Assembly: GCA_017959005.1 (NCBI GenBank)
Contig: JAGDBO010000005.1
Coordinates: 1-52,448 of the forward strand
Reading direction: 5' to 3'
DNA: 52,448 bases
Source: Bacteroidales bacterium
Lineage (GTDB): Bacteria; Bacteroidota; Bacteroidia; Bacteroidales; UBA932
Shown here one piece after another: positions 7,955 to 17,842 of this stretch (position 1 is the first letter of the stretch; every line of letters begins with the position of its first letter). The position numbers were made by a program, and so were the translations under genes. The notes beneath the pieces were generated by a model. That model searched no databases and was not told the origin of the DNA. It saw only the letters and a list, made by a program, of their open reading frames with translations.

Positions 7955-9019
7955 TTAAAAACTAACGGAATACTCTTGTGCTCCGCTCCACCCGGATACT
8001 GAAGTATTTACAGTAAGTGTATAAGAAATAAGTTTATCACTCGGATCCAGAACTCCAGGTCCTGTTATGACAAAGTCAAAAGAATAACTTGTATTACGTC
8101 TTACTCCGTAGTGTGCATTTGCTGCAACATATCCAAAACCTTCCTGGTTGATATCTACCGGATAATAATATTTATTTCCGTTGAGTTTTGCCTCCAGTAT
8201 CAACCTTGTAAACTTCAGACTGGAAGTCTCTGAAGATGTCTGATTTTCATAGCAGTAGAAGTAGTGGTCCGTAGTATAAGCGTTGTCATCATCAATAGAT
8301 GGCATTATCACATCATAGAGCATGTTGCTTATTGTAAGTCCAGAGTTGCTGGAAGCATCATATCCTCCGTTGTTCAAAATAGTAGGAGAAGCAAAGCCCG
8401 TCCCCATAAAGTTCTTACTGCTGTGAACGTTAGCCAGATAGAGCTTTACATCTCTCAGTTCCTGTCCCTGGTATGGAGTTCCCGTAAAGGCGGTGGAAAT
8501 TCCCGTCACAACAACCCTGGCCACAAGACGGGAGATTGTAATCTCCACACTCCCAGCACCTGAGATAGTTGCAGAGGTGGAACCGCTCATGGTAAAGTTT
8601 TGATAATTCTCGGAGGCAAGATTGCAGGCCCTCTCCAGAAAATAGCTCTCATCTATGTAGCCCGTCCAGTTATCCATCTTGGAGTTGGCAATCACATAGA
8701 TGTTCTTCTGCCCGGCAGTACTTTTAATCTCAAGATTTGTAAGACCGCCAGCTGCAGTTATCTGCTCTGCAGTGTATTTCTTGTAAGTCTCCAGCGCACC
8801 GTTAGACTTAAAGAGGAATATCTCCAACGTATTGATTGTATTGTCATTAGCATCGTTGCCATTAACACCGTTGGTAGAGTTCTTTGTGTAGACTCCCGCC
8901 TTTTTCACCTTAAGATGTACAATCTGTTCTTCCTCCGGGGAGGTAACCTCCTCGCTTTTGCTGCAAGATGCCAGAACCACTCCGGCCACCATTGCCCAAT
9001 AAAAAATCTTTTTCATCAT
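7955..9019 (-). CDS. FimA/Mfa1-family major fimbrial subunit (fimbrillin)
   Basis: The 354-residue product has a lipoprotein signal with lipobox LASC (Cys 19) and an acidic start to the mature protein (SKSEEVTSPEEE). A fimbrillin N-terminal domain follows (NTINTLEIFLFKSNGALETYKKY, then LEIKSTAGQKNIYVIANS) and a beta-rich C-terminal domain (ISRLVARVVVTGIS through SYSFDFVITGPG to YTLTVNTSVSGWSG). In Porphyromonas and Bacteroides such subunits are lipidated, exported and cleaved by an arginine protease so that strands can be exchanged; the exact site is not obvious here. It lies between the OmpA/TPR lipoprotein and the Mfa2-like anchor. Confidence 0.85.
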   Translation of the reverse strand: MMKKIFYWAMVAGVVLASCSKSEEVTSPEEEQIVHLKVKKAGVYTKNSTNGVNGNDANDNTINTLEIFLFKSNGALETYKKYTAEQITAAGGLTNLEIKSTAGQKNIYVIANSKMDNWTGYIDESYFLERACNLASENYQNFTMSGSTSATISGAGSVEITISRLVARVVVTGISTAFTGTPYQGQELRDVKLYLANVHSSKNFMGTGFASPTILNNGGYDASSNSGLTISNMLYDVIMPSIDDDNAYTTDHYFYCYENQTSSETSSLKFTRLILEAKLNGNKYYYPVDINQEGFGYVAANAHYGVRRNTSYSFDFVITGPGVLDPSDKLISYTLTVNTSVSGWSGAQEYSVSF

Positions 9020-9040
9020 TTATGTATTTAGTTAAACATG

Positions 9041-10888
9041 TTATAGCACCCCTATTTCTTCCATCAACGGCTCCATCTCCGGGTCCAAAGCCGCCTTAAA
9101 ACTCATATCCGGATCCTGCTCTATGCTTGCCATCAGGAGTTTGGCGGCGCTCTCGCTCTCTCCCCTTCTTAGCATTGCAACAGCCTGCAGATAAAGCACT
9201 TCTGCAGTAGGCTTCAACTCCTTAAGCACATCCAGAGCAGACGCATTGTAATCCAAACTCAGATAGCAAATTGCAGTGTTGATATTCCTGTAGGGCCTTA
9301 AAATCTCCAACGCATCTTTGTACTGCCTCTCCTTCAAAAGAGCAAGTCCCTTCAGATACACATCATCCAGCGGAGCCTCAACCGTCAGCGTATCATAACA
9401 CTTGCGGTGCAGATGGAAAGAGAAATCTATGCGTCTTAAAATTGGATAGATGGAACTTCGTATATATCTGTAATCCTTACATTTAGAAAGCCTAGCTTCT
9501 CGCACATCCGGATCTTCTGTCTTCAGAACCTCCAGCAGTTGCTCCTTATAGAGAATCTTCTCATCCTCCAGAATATATCTCTTCAGCAGCTCCCAATTCT
9601 CCGGAATATAATCCGTCTTAAAAAACTTCTTCCCCCTATTCAAGTAAGAAGCAAAGTACTCCCTAACCGCCTCCGCACGCTTTTTAGAAAGACGGCTGTT
9701 CATAGCGTAACTCCCTTCAGGTGAGCAAGATGAGACAATATCCACAGAGTCCGTCACAAACTCCTTATTCAGCTGCAGAGAATCAAAGTTTGCCTTAATC
9801 CTCTCAATCTCTCTATTGTTCTCACCCAGAGACTCATCCACCGTCCAACTCCCCGCCTTGAACTCAATGAACGCAATGGTAGAGAGCACCACATCCCTCT
9901 CAACTCTGGATGTCAGATAGAGCGGACTCTCATCCAAAAAGCGGCTGAAAGAACTCACATAGTATGCCAGCGTGTCAGACTTAGGAAAGTTGTAAAGCTT
10001 TCTGCCATAAGCGAATACACCGCCTGAGAAGGTAAGCCGCAGTTTCTTCATTCCATCCACGGCCTTCACATCCTGGCTGTAGCGGTAGATGATGTCACCC
10101 TCACCGCCCCTTATGATTGTGTCCAATCTTATTCCCGATGTATCTATCGGATCCTTCACGCACTTCTTAAACACCTCCTCCAGCTTTGCCTTTCTCCTGT
10201 TGTTGAGATTTACCAGGTAGTGTTTTATATAGTACTCAACCGCCTCATCCTCAGTCACTCCAAACTCCCCTAAAGAATCTTTAAAGTTTCTTGCGGAGAA
10301 GTTTTCCAGCAGAAAGAGATATGTGAAAGCCTTCACAAAGTCAACAGAATCAGGGATTATGGAGGAGAGAAACTTCCGGTACTTCTCATACCCCCGCATC
10401 TGTGAAGAGCGGTAAAGTTCTCCCGTAGCCATAACCCTTTCCAGCTCCATAGAATCCCTCTCCCAGAAGAGTTTAGGAGTGAGCCTCACTTGCCACTCCT
10501 CAGAACAGAAGGTAGAAGGAATATGCACATCAAACCCCAAACGAATCTTCCCACCCCTTACAGAGACCCTCTTATGGTTGGCCGTAACCACCACCGCAGA
10601 GAGTTTTCCCTTAGCCACCAGACCGCCCTCATTATCCTCAACCACAGCACTTAAGATCATAGGTTCATTCTCTCCGGCACTCTCCGCTTCAACCACACCG
10701 CCCCTTCTAAAGCCCTCTTTGTTATCCACGGAAATCTTCCCGAACGGATTCTTCTCCACCTCACTTCTCTGTAAAATGGAAACCTTGTCTTCACCAATTA
10801 TCTTCACAAACCTCCTGCTTTGGCTGCAACCCCAAAGAAAAACCAAAAGAATCCATAATAAAACAACACCTCTTCTCATAACACGCAC
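9041..10888 (-). CDS. OmpA-like/TPR lipoprotein of the fimbrial operon (DUF3868-like)
   Basis: The 615-residue lipoprotein has lipobox WGC (Cys 21). An N-terminal beta-rich part (ICSEEWQVRLTP-like region) matches the DUF3868-type proteins found beside FimA/Mfa1 genes. A central block VDIVSSCSPEGSYAMNSRLS followed by KKRAEAVREYF resembles the peptidoglycan-binding OmpA C-terminal motif. The C-terminal 120 residues contain TPR-like helices (LLKERQYKDALEILRPYRN). A role in anchoring the assembly machinery to the wall is a reasonable inference, unproven. It begins one base beyond the DUF3575 stop region and is followed by fimbrillin. Confidence 0.65.
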   Translation of the reverse strand: MRVMRRGVVLLWILLVFLWGCSQSRRFVKIIGEDKVSILQRSEVEKNPFGKISVDNKEGFRRGGVVEAESAGENEPMILSAVVEDNEGGLVAKGKLSAVVVTANHKRVSVRGGKIRLGFDVHIPSTFCSEEWQVRLTPKLFWERDSMELERVMATGELYRSSQMRGYEKYRKFLSSIIPDSVDFVKAFTYLFLLENFSARNFKDSLGEFGVTEDEAVEYYIKHYLVNLNNRRKAKLEEVFKKCVKDPIDTSGIRLDTIIRGGEGDIIYRYSQDVKAVDGMKKLRLTFSGGVFAYGRKLYNFPKSDTLAYYVSSFSRFLDESPLYLTSRVERDVVLSTIAFIEFKAGSWTVDESLGENNREIERIKANFDSLQLNKEFVTDSVDIVSSCSPEGSYAMNSRLSKKRAEAVREYFASYLNRGKKFFKTDYIPENWELLKRYILEDEKILYKEQLLEVLKTEDPDVREARLSKCKDYRYIRSSIYPILRRIDFSFHLHRKCYDTLTVEAPLDDVYLKGLALLKERQYKDALEILRPYRNINTAICYLSLDYNASALDVLKELKPTAEVLYLQAVAMLRRGESESAAKLLMASIEQDPDMSFKAALDPEMEPLMEEIGVL

Positions 10889-10889
10889 A

Positions 10890-11480
10890 TTAAAACAAGA
10901 ATGAGACTCCCAACACTACATCTGCCGGAGAGACAATGAACTTTTTCCTCTTTAAAACAGGGTCTCCGCACCTGGTACACTGATACTTAGTGTAATCCGC
11001 CATGCCCATAAAGAGCCCCAGCCCCATCTCCAGGTTGAGCCTTTTTGTAAGGAGCAGAGCATAGCCGCCGCCTGCCTTAAAACCGTAGGCGTAACCCTCG
11101 TATGAACTTTTGGAGGTGATTCCTCCGTATGAAAATTTGCACCATGAAGCTCCCCCCTGCAGGTACCACCCGGAGTTGACAAACCAGGGCCAATACCGCC
11201 CTTTCAGCTCAAATTCAGCCCTTCTGAAGAAGATTGGAGAGGAGCTTTTGCCAAATGAGAATGGATTGTAACTTCCCGATAGATGAACTGAAAGATGCCT
11301 TGAGATAGGCACCCCCGCCTCAGCATTGATTGTCCCCAGAGTGAGCCACTCTATTCCGTTTGTGGAAAGAGATCTGTTTTGGCAGAATGCCATCTTGCCG
11401 CAAAGCAGAAAAGCAGCTAAAAGAAAGAGCCTAAGCCGCGCCGCATTGATGCATCTATTTTGAATTTTGCCTGTGCACAT
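10890..11480 (-). CDS. DUF3575 outer membrane protein
   Basis: The 196-residue product has a hydrophobic signal (about residues 16-33, LFLLAAFLLCGKMAFCQ) followed by short amphipathic strands (GIEWLTLGTINAEAGVPI, LSVHLSGSYNPF, GWYLQGGASW, GFKAGGGYALLL, LNLEMGLGLFMG) ending with the aromatic residue of VSFLF, a typical outer-membrane barrel end. It matches DUF3575, regularly the first gene of Bacteroidales fimbrial operons. The ATG at 11480 leaves a long n-region before the signal; a later start is possible. It is the first gene of the operon, just downstream of a good promoter at 11507-11538. Confidence 0.75.
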   Translation of the reverse strand: MCTGKIQNRCINAARLRLFLLAAFLLCGKMAFCQNRSLSTNGIEWLTLGTINAEAGVPISRHLSVHLSGSYNPFSFGKSSSPIFFRRAEFELKGRYWPWFVNSGWYLQGGASWCKFSYGGITSKSSYEGYAYGFKAGGGYALLLTKRLNLEMGLGLFMGMADYTKYQCTRCGDPVLKRKKFIVSPADVVLGVSFLF

Positions 11481-11506
11481 ATCCTTGCCTCTTCAAAATT
11501 GTGAAG

Positions 11507-11538
11507 CAAAAATATCTGCAGATGCCCTAGCCTCCAAG
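11507..11538 (-). promoter_or_regulatory. Bacteroidetes-type promoter of the fimbrial operon
   Basis: On the minus strand 11507-11514 reads TATTTTTG, a perfect TAnnTTTG (-7) element. A CTTG at 11535-11538 sits 20 bases upstream at the -33 position. Transcription would begin near 11500, giving a leader of about 20 bases before the DUF3575 ATG at 11480. Confidence 0.55.
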
Positions 11539-11545
11539 CATTTGC

Positions 11546-11578
11546 GTAAAATGTATCTTTTTTTTGGATACATTTTAC
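11546..11578. repeat. Perfect 12-bp inverted repeat upstream of the fimbrial promoter
   Basis: GTAAAATGTATC (11546-11557) and its exact complement GATACATTTTAC (11567-11578) flank a 9-base T-rich loop. It lies between the addA-like stop (11608) and the fimbrial promoter, directly upstream of the -33 element. It could be an end-of-operon hairpin for the upstream operon, though no T-tract follows on the minus strand, or an operator for the fimbrial operon. Confidence 0.7.
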
Positions 11579-11607
11579 TCTATTGCAAATTTTGGCTGAA
11601 AAATGGT

Positions 11608-14600
11608 CTAAACTTCTATGATTTTTCCCTCAAAAACGTACCAAAGATACCCTTTCACGTTCTCTTTTTGGAGTCGTTTCAGAATATCCATGTAACCGCG
11701 CACTTGGCGGAGATAACTGTTTTGAGATGAGAGAGTTCCAAACTTATAATCTACAACTATGGTTTCATCTCCGTTTTTGGAGTACATCACTCTGTCCGGA
11801 CGGAAGATGTTTGCACCGTCTAAATACTCCGTTTCATTCTCAACACTGTATTTATCTGTAAACCAGCCGTATTCAGCGGCATCAGGAAGAAGAGAAAGAA
11901 TGGTTTCTACAATCTTTGTCTTGTCATCTCCAAGTAAAGTAGTAGGATTCTTCTTAAGGAACTTCTCCACAGCCCCCTCTACAACCTCCTTAATATCTGA
12001 CTGTTGTGAAACCTCTCCAATGTAGGAGAAAATCTCATGCATAAGAATTCCTCTTCTTACGTTATCATCATTATCATACTTACTTCTTAGCTTAGCCTTC
12101 TGAGACTCGCTAGACAAAGATGCCGTAAGATGGTTTCCATCAGCCTCTTGCACGGTATAGAGAGAATAAGAATCATCACTGATTTTTGGAGGACGGCTCT
12201 CACTTGGATCTCCCAAAGTATACTCCGTGTAAGTGAAATCCAAACGGTCATCTTCCGGATCCGCACACCTGTCAACCTCACATAACTCCTTAAGCGTAAG
12301 CACTTTCTCCTCCTTGCTAAATAGAGAGTTATTAAAGCAGAACTTGTTCAGATAAGAGGATAACGACTTCTCGTCAGTCTTTGTACAGTATATGTACAGA
12401 CGCTCTCTAGCCCTTGTAAATGAGACGTATGCAAGGTTAAGGTTATCTATGCAGTTTTGCAAAAGTTCCTCATCCGCCTCCTTGCCGTAGATAGATTCTC
12501 TAAAGTTTTTGCTCTCCACATTTATCATCAAAGGAGCGTTACATCCCAGCCACTCTGAGGAGGAGATAATCCACCTGGATCCCTTAAGTCTAAAGACTTC
12601 CTCCCTAAGGAACGGAGCAAATACTACCTTGAACGCCAATCCCTTAGCCTTATGCATAGTCAGAATCTTAACCGCATCAACAGTAGAAGAGTGTTCAGGC
12701 AAAAAGAACTTACCCCGTTTCTCATCCCACCATCTGAGGAATGATGTAACATTGGTGCCGTATGTAGTGTTAAACTCCAGAACCCTATCCAGGAAAGCCT
12801 TTATAAATCCCTCATCAGAAGATGGATAGCTCTCCACAAAGGTGTTCAGCAGTACTTCACACATCTCGTAAAGCGTTCCGCAATCTGCAAGTTTTGCTCT
12901 GAAGGCCTCCGCCTCCTCACTCTCCTCCGTAAAGAGAGAGAGGTTCTTAACCTTGGCGGAAGATATTCTTACAAGAGCCTCCAAACGCTCATCCGTAGGG
13001 TCTACAAGTTTTCTCAGCAGTTCCAGAAGAACAGCTACAGTGTTATTCAGATAGAGCAACAATGAGTCATTGGAAGTGATGCTTATTCCGTTGTTTATCA
13101 GACTGGAAGCCAGAGTCTCCGCCTGACGGTTAGAATTAACCAGAATAGCAATGTCTGAGAGAGAGTACTTGGCATTCTCACCCTCAGTAAGTTCTCTTAT
13201 CCTGTAGATTATATCCGCACAGACAAAGCCGGAGAGATTGGTTATGTAACCGGTATACTTGCTTTTAGCCGGATAGATAACCTTCACAACTCCCTTTTGA
13301 GGAATATCTTTATACTCGTCTCTTACGCTCTGAGCGGAGTTCTTGTAGATATCCGTAATAACGGCCGGCAGATGAATCTTAGCCTCGCCTTTAACCTCCT
13401 CTTTCAATCCTTCTGCAATCTCATGAACCAAAAATCCCGGCTCAGAGAAGAGTAAATTGTTGAATTTAACAATATTAGATAGGCTTCTGAAATTCACAAG
13501 AAGAGGCTCCTCTTCATAATAATCCTTAAAGAGAGCCGGTATCTTATCCTTCAGAATCTCCCAATCTCCACCTCTCCATCTATATATGCTCTGCTTTATA
13601 TCTCCCACCAGCAGAGAGGATTTACCGCTTGCAAGAGAGTTTGAAAGAAGTGGAGAGAAGTTCTCCCACTGAGAGTCTGAAGTATCCTGGAACTCATCCA
13701 GAAGATAGTGTTCCAGAGTTGTACCAATCTTCTCATATACAAACGGAGTATCACTTCCGGATATCAGATCAGAAAGAATCTGCGGCGCATCTGCAAGCAG
13801 CGTAAGTTGCTGCTCCTTAAGATATTCCACAAGTTCATCAGAGACATAATCCAACAGTATGGTCTCCCTTATGTTCTCAGATATCAGTCTGTAACTTAAA
13901 TAATGGGTGTAATGTTTATCATACAGAGCCTCTATCTTTGAGAGAATTACACCAACGCTCTCCTTATAGGAATTGACTACGCTCTCCGGTGTATTTTTAC
14001 GGAAGAAATACTCCGGCTCACTATTCCATCTATCAATGTCCAGAATCTGATCCTTACCGTACAACGGAGTAACTAGCTTAGACTTAGAAGATATGAAACG
14101 TTTCTCCCCGCAAAGCGTACTTTTAAACTTCTTAGCAGTATTCCCGTTCAAAAAGCTCTTATCCAATGGTTGGCAGGCAGTTATAAGACTCTCATTCAAA
14201 GCAAATAGCGGCTCTAGGAACTCCTTTTCCAACGCCCTGTACTTTGCATTCAGCTGACGGTTGAACTCCTCATAAGAAATCAGTTTCTCCCCCTCCTTAA
14301 GACGCTCCTCAGCCTCCTTTCTCTTAGAGCGATACCCCTCCTCCACAATCTGTTTGGATATCTTCAGAAGGTCTCTCTTCCAGTCCCAGTTCTTATCATC
14401 ATCAATCCTTGCAAGAGACAGATTATTAATGCGTTCCAGCATCTTCTCAAACCCTTTGTTTCCCAACTTTGAATAAAGACCGTCCAGTGCGGAAGAGACC
14501 GCCGTCTCAGAATCTATAGATGTCTCAAAGGCTCCACGGTGCCCCATCTCCAGAGCAAAAGCCCTCAGCACTTTTTGGAAGAAGCTGTCTATTGTGCTCA

Positions 14601-14880
14601 CCCTGAACATTGTATAGTCATGAACCAGCCTCCTCAGAACCTCCTTAGCCTTCTCCCTCTCTTTTGGATTATTTATCTCTTTCCCGATAGATTTTTTATA
14701 GAGCGTCTCTATTATTCTCTCCTTCATCTCAAAGGTTGCCTTGTTGGTGAAGGTAACCGCCATAAGATGTTTGTAGGCCTCAGGCCCTCCCTCCATAAGG
14801 TACTCCGCAAACTTCTTTGAGAGGTTGTGAGTCTTTCCGCTGCCGGCAGATGCGTTGTAAACCAGTAACTTATTTTTCAT
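11608..14880 (-). CDS. addA: AddA/RecB-like UvrD-family helicase-nuclease
   Basis: The 1090-residue protein has Walker A ASAGSGKTHNL near the N-terminus, motif II in LLDEFQDTSDSQWENF, motif III/IV blocks (VGDIKQSIYRWRGGD, LLVNFRS), motif V/VI (KILTMHKAKGL, LAYVSFTRARERLYIY) and a C-terminal PD-(D/E)XK nuclease signature (IVVDYKFG). This is the layout of AddA subunits that process double-strand breaks for recombination with AddB. Length is close to the usual 1050-1250. It overlaps the AddB-like gene by 11 bases and is the last gene of the six-gene minus-strand operon. The symbol is by analogy. Confidence 0.9.
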   Translation of the reverse strand: MKNKLLVYNASAGSGKTHNLSKKFAEYLMEGGPEAYKHLMAVTFTNKATFEMKERIIETLYKKSIGKEINNPKEREKAKEVLRRLVHDYTMFRVSTIDSFFQKVLRAFALEMGHRGAFETSIDSETAVSSALDGLYSKLGNKGFEKMLERINNLSLARIDDDKNWDWKRDLLKISKQIVEEGYRSKRKEAEERLKEGEKLISYEEFNRQLNAKYRALEKEFLEPLFALNESLITACQPLDKSFLNGNTAKKFKSTLCGEKRFISSKSKLVTPLYGKDQILDIDRWNSEPEYFFRKNTPESVVNSYKESVGVILSKIEALYDKHYTHYLSYRLISENIRETILLDYVSDELVEYLKEQQLTLLADAPQILSDLISGSDTPFVYEKIGTTLEHYLLDEFQDTSDSQWENFSPLLSNSLASGKSSLLVGDIKQSIYRWRGGDWEILKDKIPALFKDYYEEEPLLVNFRSLSNIVKFNNLLFSEPGFLVHEIAEGLKEEVKGEAKIHLPAVITDIYKNSAQSVRDEYKDIPQKGVVKVIYPAKSKYTGYITNLSGFVCADIIYRIRELTEGENAKYSLSDIAILVNSNRQAETLASSLINNGISITSNDSLLLYLNNTVAVLLELLRKLVDPTDERLEALVRISSAKVKNLSLFTEESEEAEAFRAKLADCGTLYEMCEVLLNTFVESYPSSDEGFIKAFLDRVLEFNTTYGTNVTSFLRWWDEKRGKFFLPEHSSTVDAVKILTMHKAKGLAFKVVFAPFLREEVFRLKGSRWIISSSEWLGCNAPLMINVESKNFRESIYGKEADEELLQNCIDNLNLAYVSFTRARERLYIYCTKTDEKSLSSYLNKFCFNNSLFSKEEKVLTLKELCEVDRCADPEDDRLDFTYTEYTLGDPSESRPPKISDDSYSLYTVQEADGNHLTASLSSESQKAKLRSKYDNDDNVRRGILMHEIFSYIGEVSQQSDIKEVVEGAVEKFLKKNPTTLLGDDKTKIVETILSLLPDAAEYGWFTDKYSVENETEYLDGANIFRPDRVMYSKNGDETIVVDYKFGTLSSQNSYLRQVRGYMDILKRLQKENVKGYLWYVFEGKIIEV

Positions 14881-17842
14881 CTCTCACCTCCCTGTTACAA
14901 ATGGTTACAAAATCACAATAGGTGCACCCCTTCTCACTTGAGCAGACAGGCATACGCCCCTCAACGGACGGAGAACATTTACCCTCCAGCTCCTCTATCA
15001 GAGCCCTAAGCCTCTCTGCAAACGCCTCAATTTGAGCACGGTTCACGCGTATAACAATAGGACCGCATTTATTGAGAAGTTGCAGCTGATATATGCAGAG
15101 TTCCACATCTCCCTTGTATGCTCTCTCTTCAGATATCATAAGAGCGTAGAAGAAGAGTTGGAAGAGAATCTTTGTGCGCGTATCTCTGAGTTCCCCAACC
15201 TTGAACATATTCTCAAGATCCTTGGAGAACTGCTTCTCTTCCAGAACAGTATAAGACTCTTCAGGAGCCTTGTCCAGGAACTTACCGCTCTTGTAATCAC
15301 AGACTCTGTAAATGCCGTTTTGATTCTCCAAGCGGTCTATCTTTATCAATGCCTTAGCGGAGAAGAGTCCCATATCTATAGGATACTCAGCACCTTCAAA
15401 GTAATACTCACCCCTCTGAACCTTTTCCAAATCCTTCTTGAGAGTTATCTTTATATACTTCTTAACAGACTCCTTTATCACAAGGTTCTCCCCCTCAATC
15501 ACCTTGACCTTCATATTGACTCTAAAGGCCTCAGCAATAAGCTCCTCCAGCCGCTCATCCGTATTCTCCGCGATGAGCTTTTTCGCAAACTCCTCCGTCA
15601 CCTTTACGCTTTTGGCTTTCAAATACTTACAGTATATGTGCTCCATGCAGTAGTGGAAGATGTCCCCGTAGTTTTTGGCCTCTACTGAATCCGTAAGGTC
15701 TTCGTCATCTCCACCCAGCCCAAGAATCTTTTCAAAGAAGAATCTTCTGTTACAACTTATGTAGGTGTTTAAAGATGATGGAGATAGATGTCTCTGATGC
15801 CCTTCAGCATCTGCAACAAAGTAGTTCTGCAGCCTCTGTTTCTCTTTGTCCGTCAGAACAATATCCTCATCATAAGAGACGTTTGGAGTTGGAACCGGAG
15901 AAGTGAATGTACGCTTAACCGGCTTAATACCAAAATCATAGACCAGTTGCTTAATGAAACGGCTCTCCTCCTTGGTCTTCAGATTCTCAGTGTTGGTGTC
16001 ATAAATCATATAGACGTTCTCCGCCCTCTGAATCAGACGATAGAAGTTGTATGAGGAGATGCTGTCCTTGTCCTCATAGGTTGGGAGGTTGAAGGCCTTG
16101 CGTAAGAAGTAAGGGATTGCGCTGGTACGCTCTCCGCTTGCCGGAAAGAGGCCGTCATTAAAGGAGAGGAATATTATGTTCTTAAAGTCCAAACACCTGG
16201 TTTCCAGCGGTCCCATAATCTGCACTCCCTGTAGAGGCTCCCCTCTGAACGCCACATTCCTCCCATTCAACCCGCTCCTAATCACTGCATACACAGTCCT
16301 GGCCTGCCCAAACGCCCCCGCCACCGCGCCCTCAGAACTGACTGCAGATGAAGATATTGCATCCAACACCTCGTGCATACCGTTCACAAAGCACCTCTCA
16401 CGGCTTGTCAAATACGGTGCTACGTATTCTATGATCCTTCTTAAATAGTTAACTATCTCTAACGTAAGGTTGCCTTGAGCGTTTGAAAACATCCCGTCTG
16501 TAGGAACCAGCAACTGCAGCAGGGTGGCCATACGTTCACCCTTGGTATCCAGCGGGTTCCTACCCGTCAGCTGAGCAGCCTCAACAAGTATCATATTGGA
16601 TGTAAGTATGCGGTCAGAAGCCCTCTTTGCATCCTCCTCGTCCACACTCAGAATATACGGATGAGAGAGGATCTCCCTCAGAACCGAGCCGCTCAGATAA
16701 ATCCCCTTATCCCTCTTCTTTGCCCTTAAATGCAACGCTGCCAGAGAGTTAAAGAGTGAAGCAACCGCAGTTGAACGAACCGGATAGCCCATTGTTATGT
16801 TGAGATTCTCCTCATTAATCACACTCAGCAGCGGCAGCAACAAATTCTCATCAGAGACCACAATTGCACTCTCCAACGGTTCCCATCCTTCTCTCTCTTT
16901 TATCTCTTTCAGCAGCTCTGAGGCGATCATGGTTTGCTCCACCTGCCCCGCCGCCGGTATCACCTGATATGAGCAACCGCCCTCAGTGTACGGCAAAACC
17001 TCTCCGGGGAACTCCTCTACACACTTGGAAATCAGCAATGAAGATTTATTATCCGGCGCTTTGATAAACTCCGAATAGTAATCCCAGTAGAACAAGGCCT
17101 TGGAGCTTTTCTGCAGATGCTCCATCACTCTCTTTTCACAAACCGTAGGCGCGGAGAACCCTATGAATACAACGGTATTAAGTTCGGCCAGCTTGTCTGA
17201 GCACGCATCCAGGTCCTCTGCTACAACCCTCATGCGCAGAGCCGGATAGACCTTGCCCTCAGCTTTCAACGCAGCACTGAAGTCCGCATACACCTCATAC
17301 AGAGAATCCCAGATATCAAAGTAACGTTTCTTAATCAGCTTATCAGAGATATTCTTGCTCATAGCAGAGAGTCTCTTTGTAGCCGCCATCTGCCTCTCAT
17401 TCAACCATTCAAAGCCGGTAGAGAGATTCTGCAAATCTTCTAAATTGGTAAAGAGCTGCTTAGGATCTACCAGATACTGGTCTATATCATTGAAGTCCGA
17501 GAGCAGAATCTTGCCCCAATAGAAGAACTCATCCAGTGGTTCATTGTAGAGGTTCTCCTCCTTAACGCCCTTCCGGCGCTGCTTTGAACGCTGCACCTTG
17601 GTGTAAGATTTCCAAAGGCGGAAAAGCAGGGAGAGTTCATCAATGACGGTAAGTGTGCTGAGCCTCTCAAAGAGCTCATCTACAGTGAGAATCACCGGTG
17701 CCTTGATTGGTCCTTTGGAGAGTTCTCCAAGGTATTTTCTAAAGAAGACGGAACTCCTTCTGTTTGGGAAGATGAAGGAGTGGCGGGAAAGATCCTTTCC
17801 CACAAACACCTCTGCAACCTGTTCTAAAAACTTACTTTTCAT
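14870..17842 (-). CDS. addB: AddB-like PD-(D/E)XK nuclease/inactivated helicase
   Basis: The 990-residue protein starts with a helicase-like fold (HSFIFPNRRSSVFFRKYL, ILTVDELFERLS) and has IIFLSFNDGLFPASGERTSAIPYFLR in the middle, as in AddB-type proteins. A C-terminal nuclease domain follows: LSPSSLNTYISCNRRFFFEK, VCDYKSGKFLD, and Cys residues CTYCDFVTIC near the end that, with the Cys of SCNRRF, can form the iron-sulfur cluster of AddB nucleases. Partner of the overlapping AddA-like gene. Its ATG overlaps the stop of the antiporter gene by four bases. Confidence 0.88.
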   Translation of the reverse strand: MKSKFLEQVAEVFVGKDLSRHSFIFPNRRSSVFFRKYLGELSKGPIKAPVILTVDELFERLSTLTVIDELSLLFRLWKSYTKVQRSKQRRKGVKEENLYNEPLDEFFYWGKILLSDFNDIDQYLVDPKQLFTNLEDLQNLSTGFEWLNERQMAATKRLSAMSKNISDKLIKKRYFDIWDSLYEVYADFSAALKAEGKVYPALRMRVVAEDLDACSDKLAELNTVVFIGFSAPTVCEKRVMEHLQKSSKALFYWDYYSEFIKAPDNKSSLLISKCVEEFPGEVLPYTEGGCSYQVIPAAGQVEQTMIASELLKEIKEREGWEPLESAIVVSDENLLLPLLSVINEENLNITMGYPVRSTAVASLFNSLAALHLRAKKRDKGIYLSGSVLREILSHPYILSVDEEDAKRASDRILTSNMILVEAAQLTGRNPLDTKGERMATLLQLLVPTDGMFSNAQGNLTLEIVNYLRRIIEYVAPYLTSRERCFVNGMHEVLDAISSSAVSSEGAVAGAFGQARTVYAVIRSGLNGRNVAFRGEPLQGVQIMGPLETRCLDFKNIIFLSFNDGLFPASGERTSAIPYFLRKAFNLPTYEDKDSISSYNFYRLIQRAENVYMIYDTNTENLKTKEESRFIKQLVYDFGIKPVKRTFTSPVPTPNVSYDEDIVLTDKEKQRLQNYFVADAEGHQRHLSPSSLNTYISCNRRFFFEKILGLGGDDEDLTDSVEAKNYGDIFHYCMEHIYCKYLKAKSVKVTEEFAKKLIAENTDERLEELIAEAFRVNMKVKVIEGENLVIKESVKKYIKITLKKDLEKVQRGEYYFEGAEYPIDMGLFSAKALIKIDRLENQNGIYRVCDYKSGKFLDKAPEESYTVLEEKQFSKDLENMFKVGELRDTRTKILFQLFFYALMISEERAYKGDVELCIYQLQLLNKCGPIVIRVNRAQIEAFAERLRALIEELEGKCSPSVEGRMPVCSSEKGCTYCDFVTICNREVRDEK

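Noticed and set aside
11546-11578. Invertible promoter bounded by inverted repeats
   Set aside because: Only 9 bases lie between the arms, too short to hold a promoter, and no recombinase gene is nearby.
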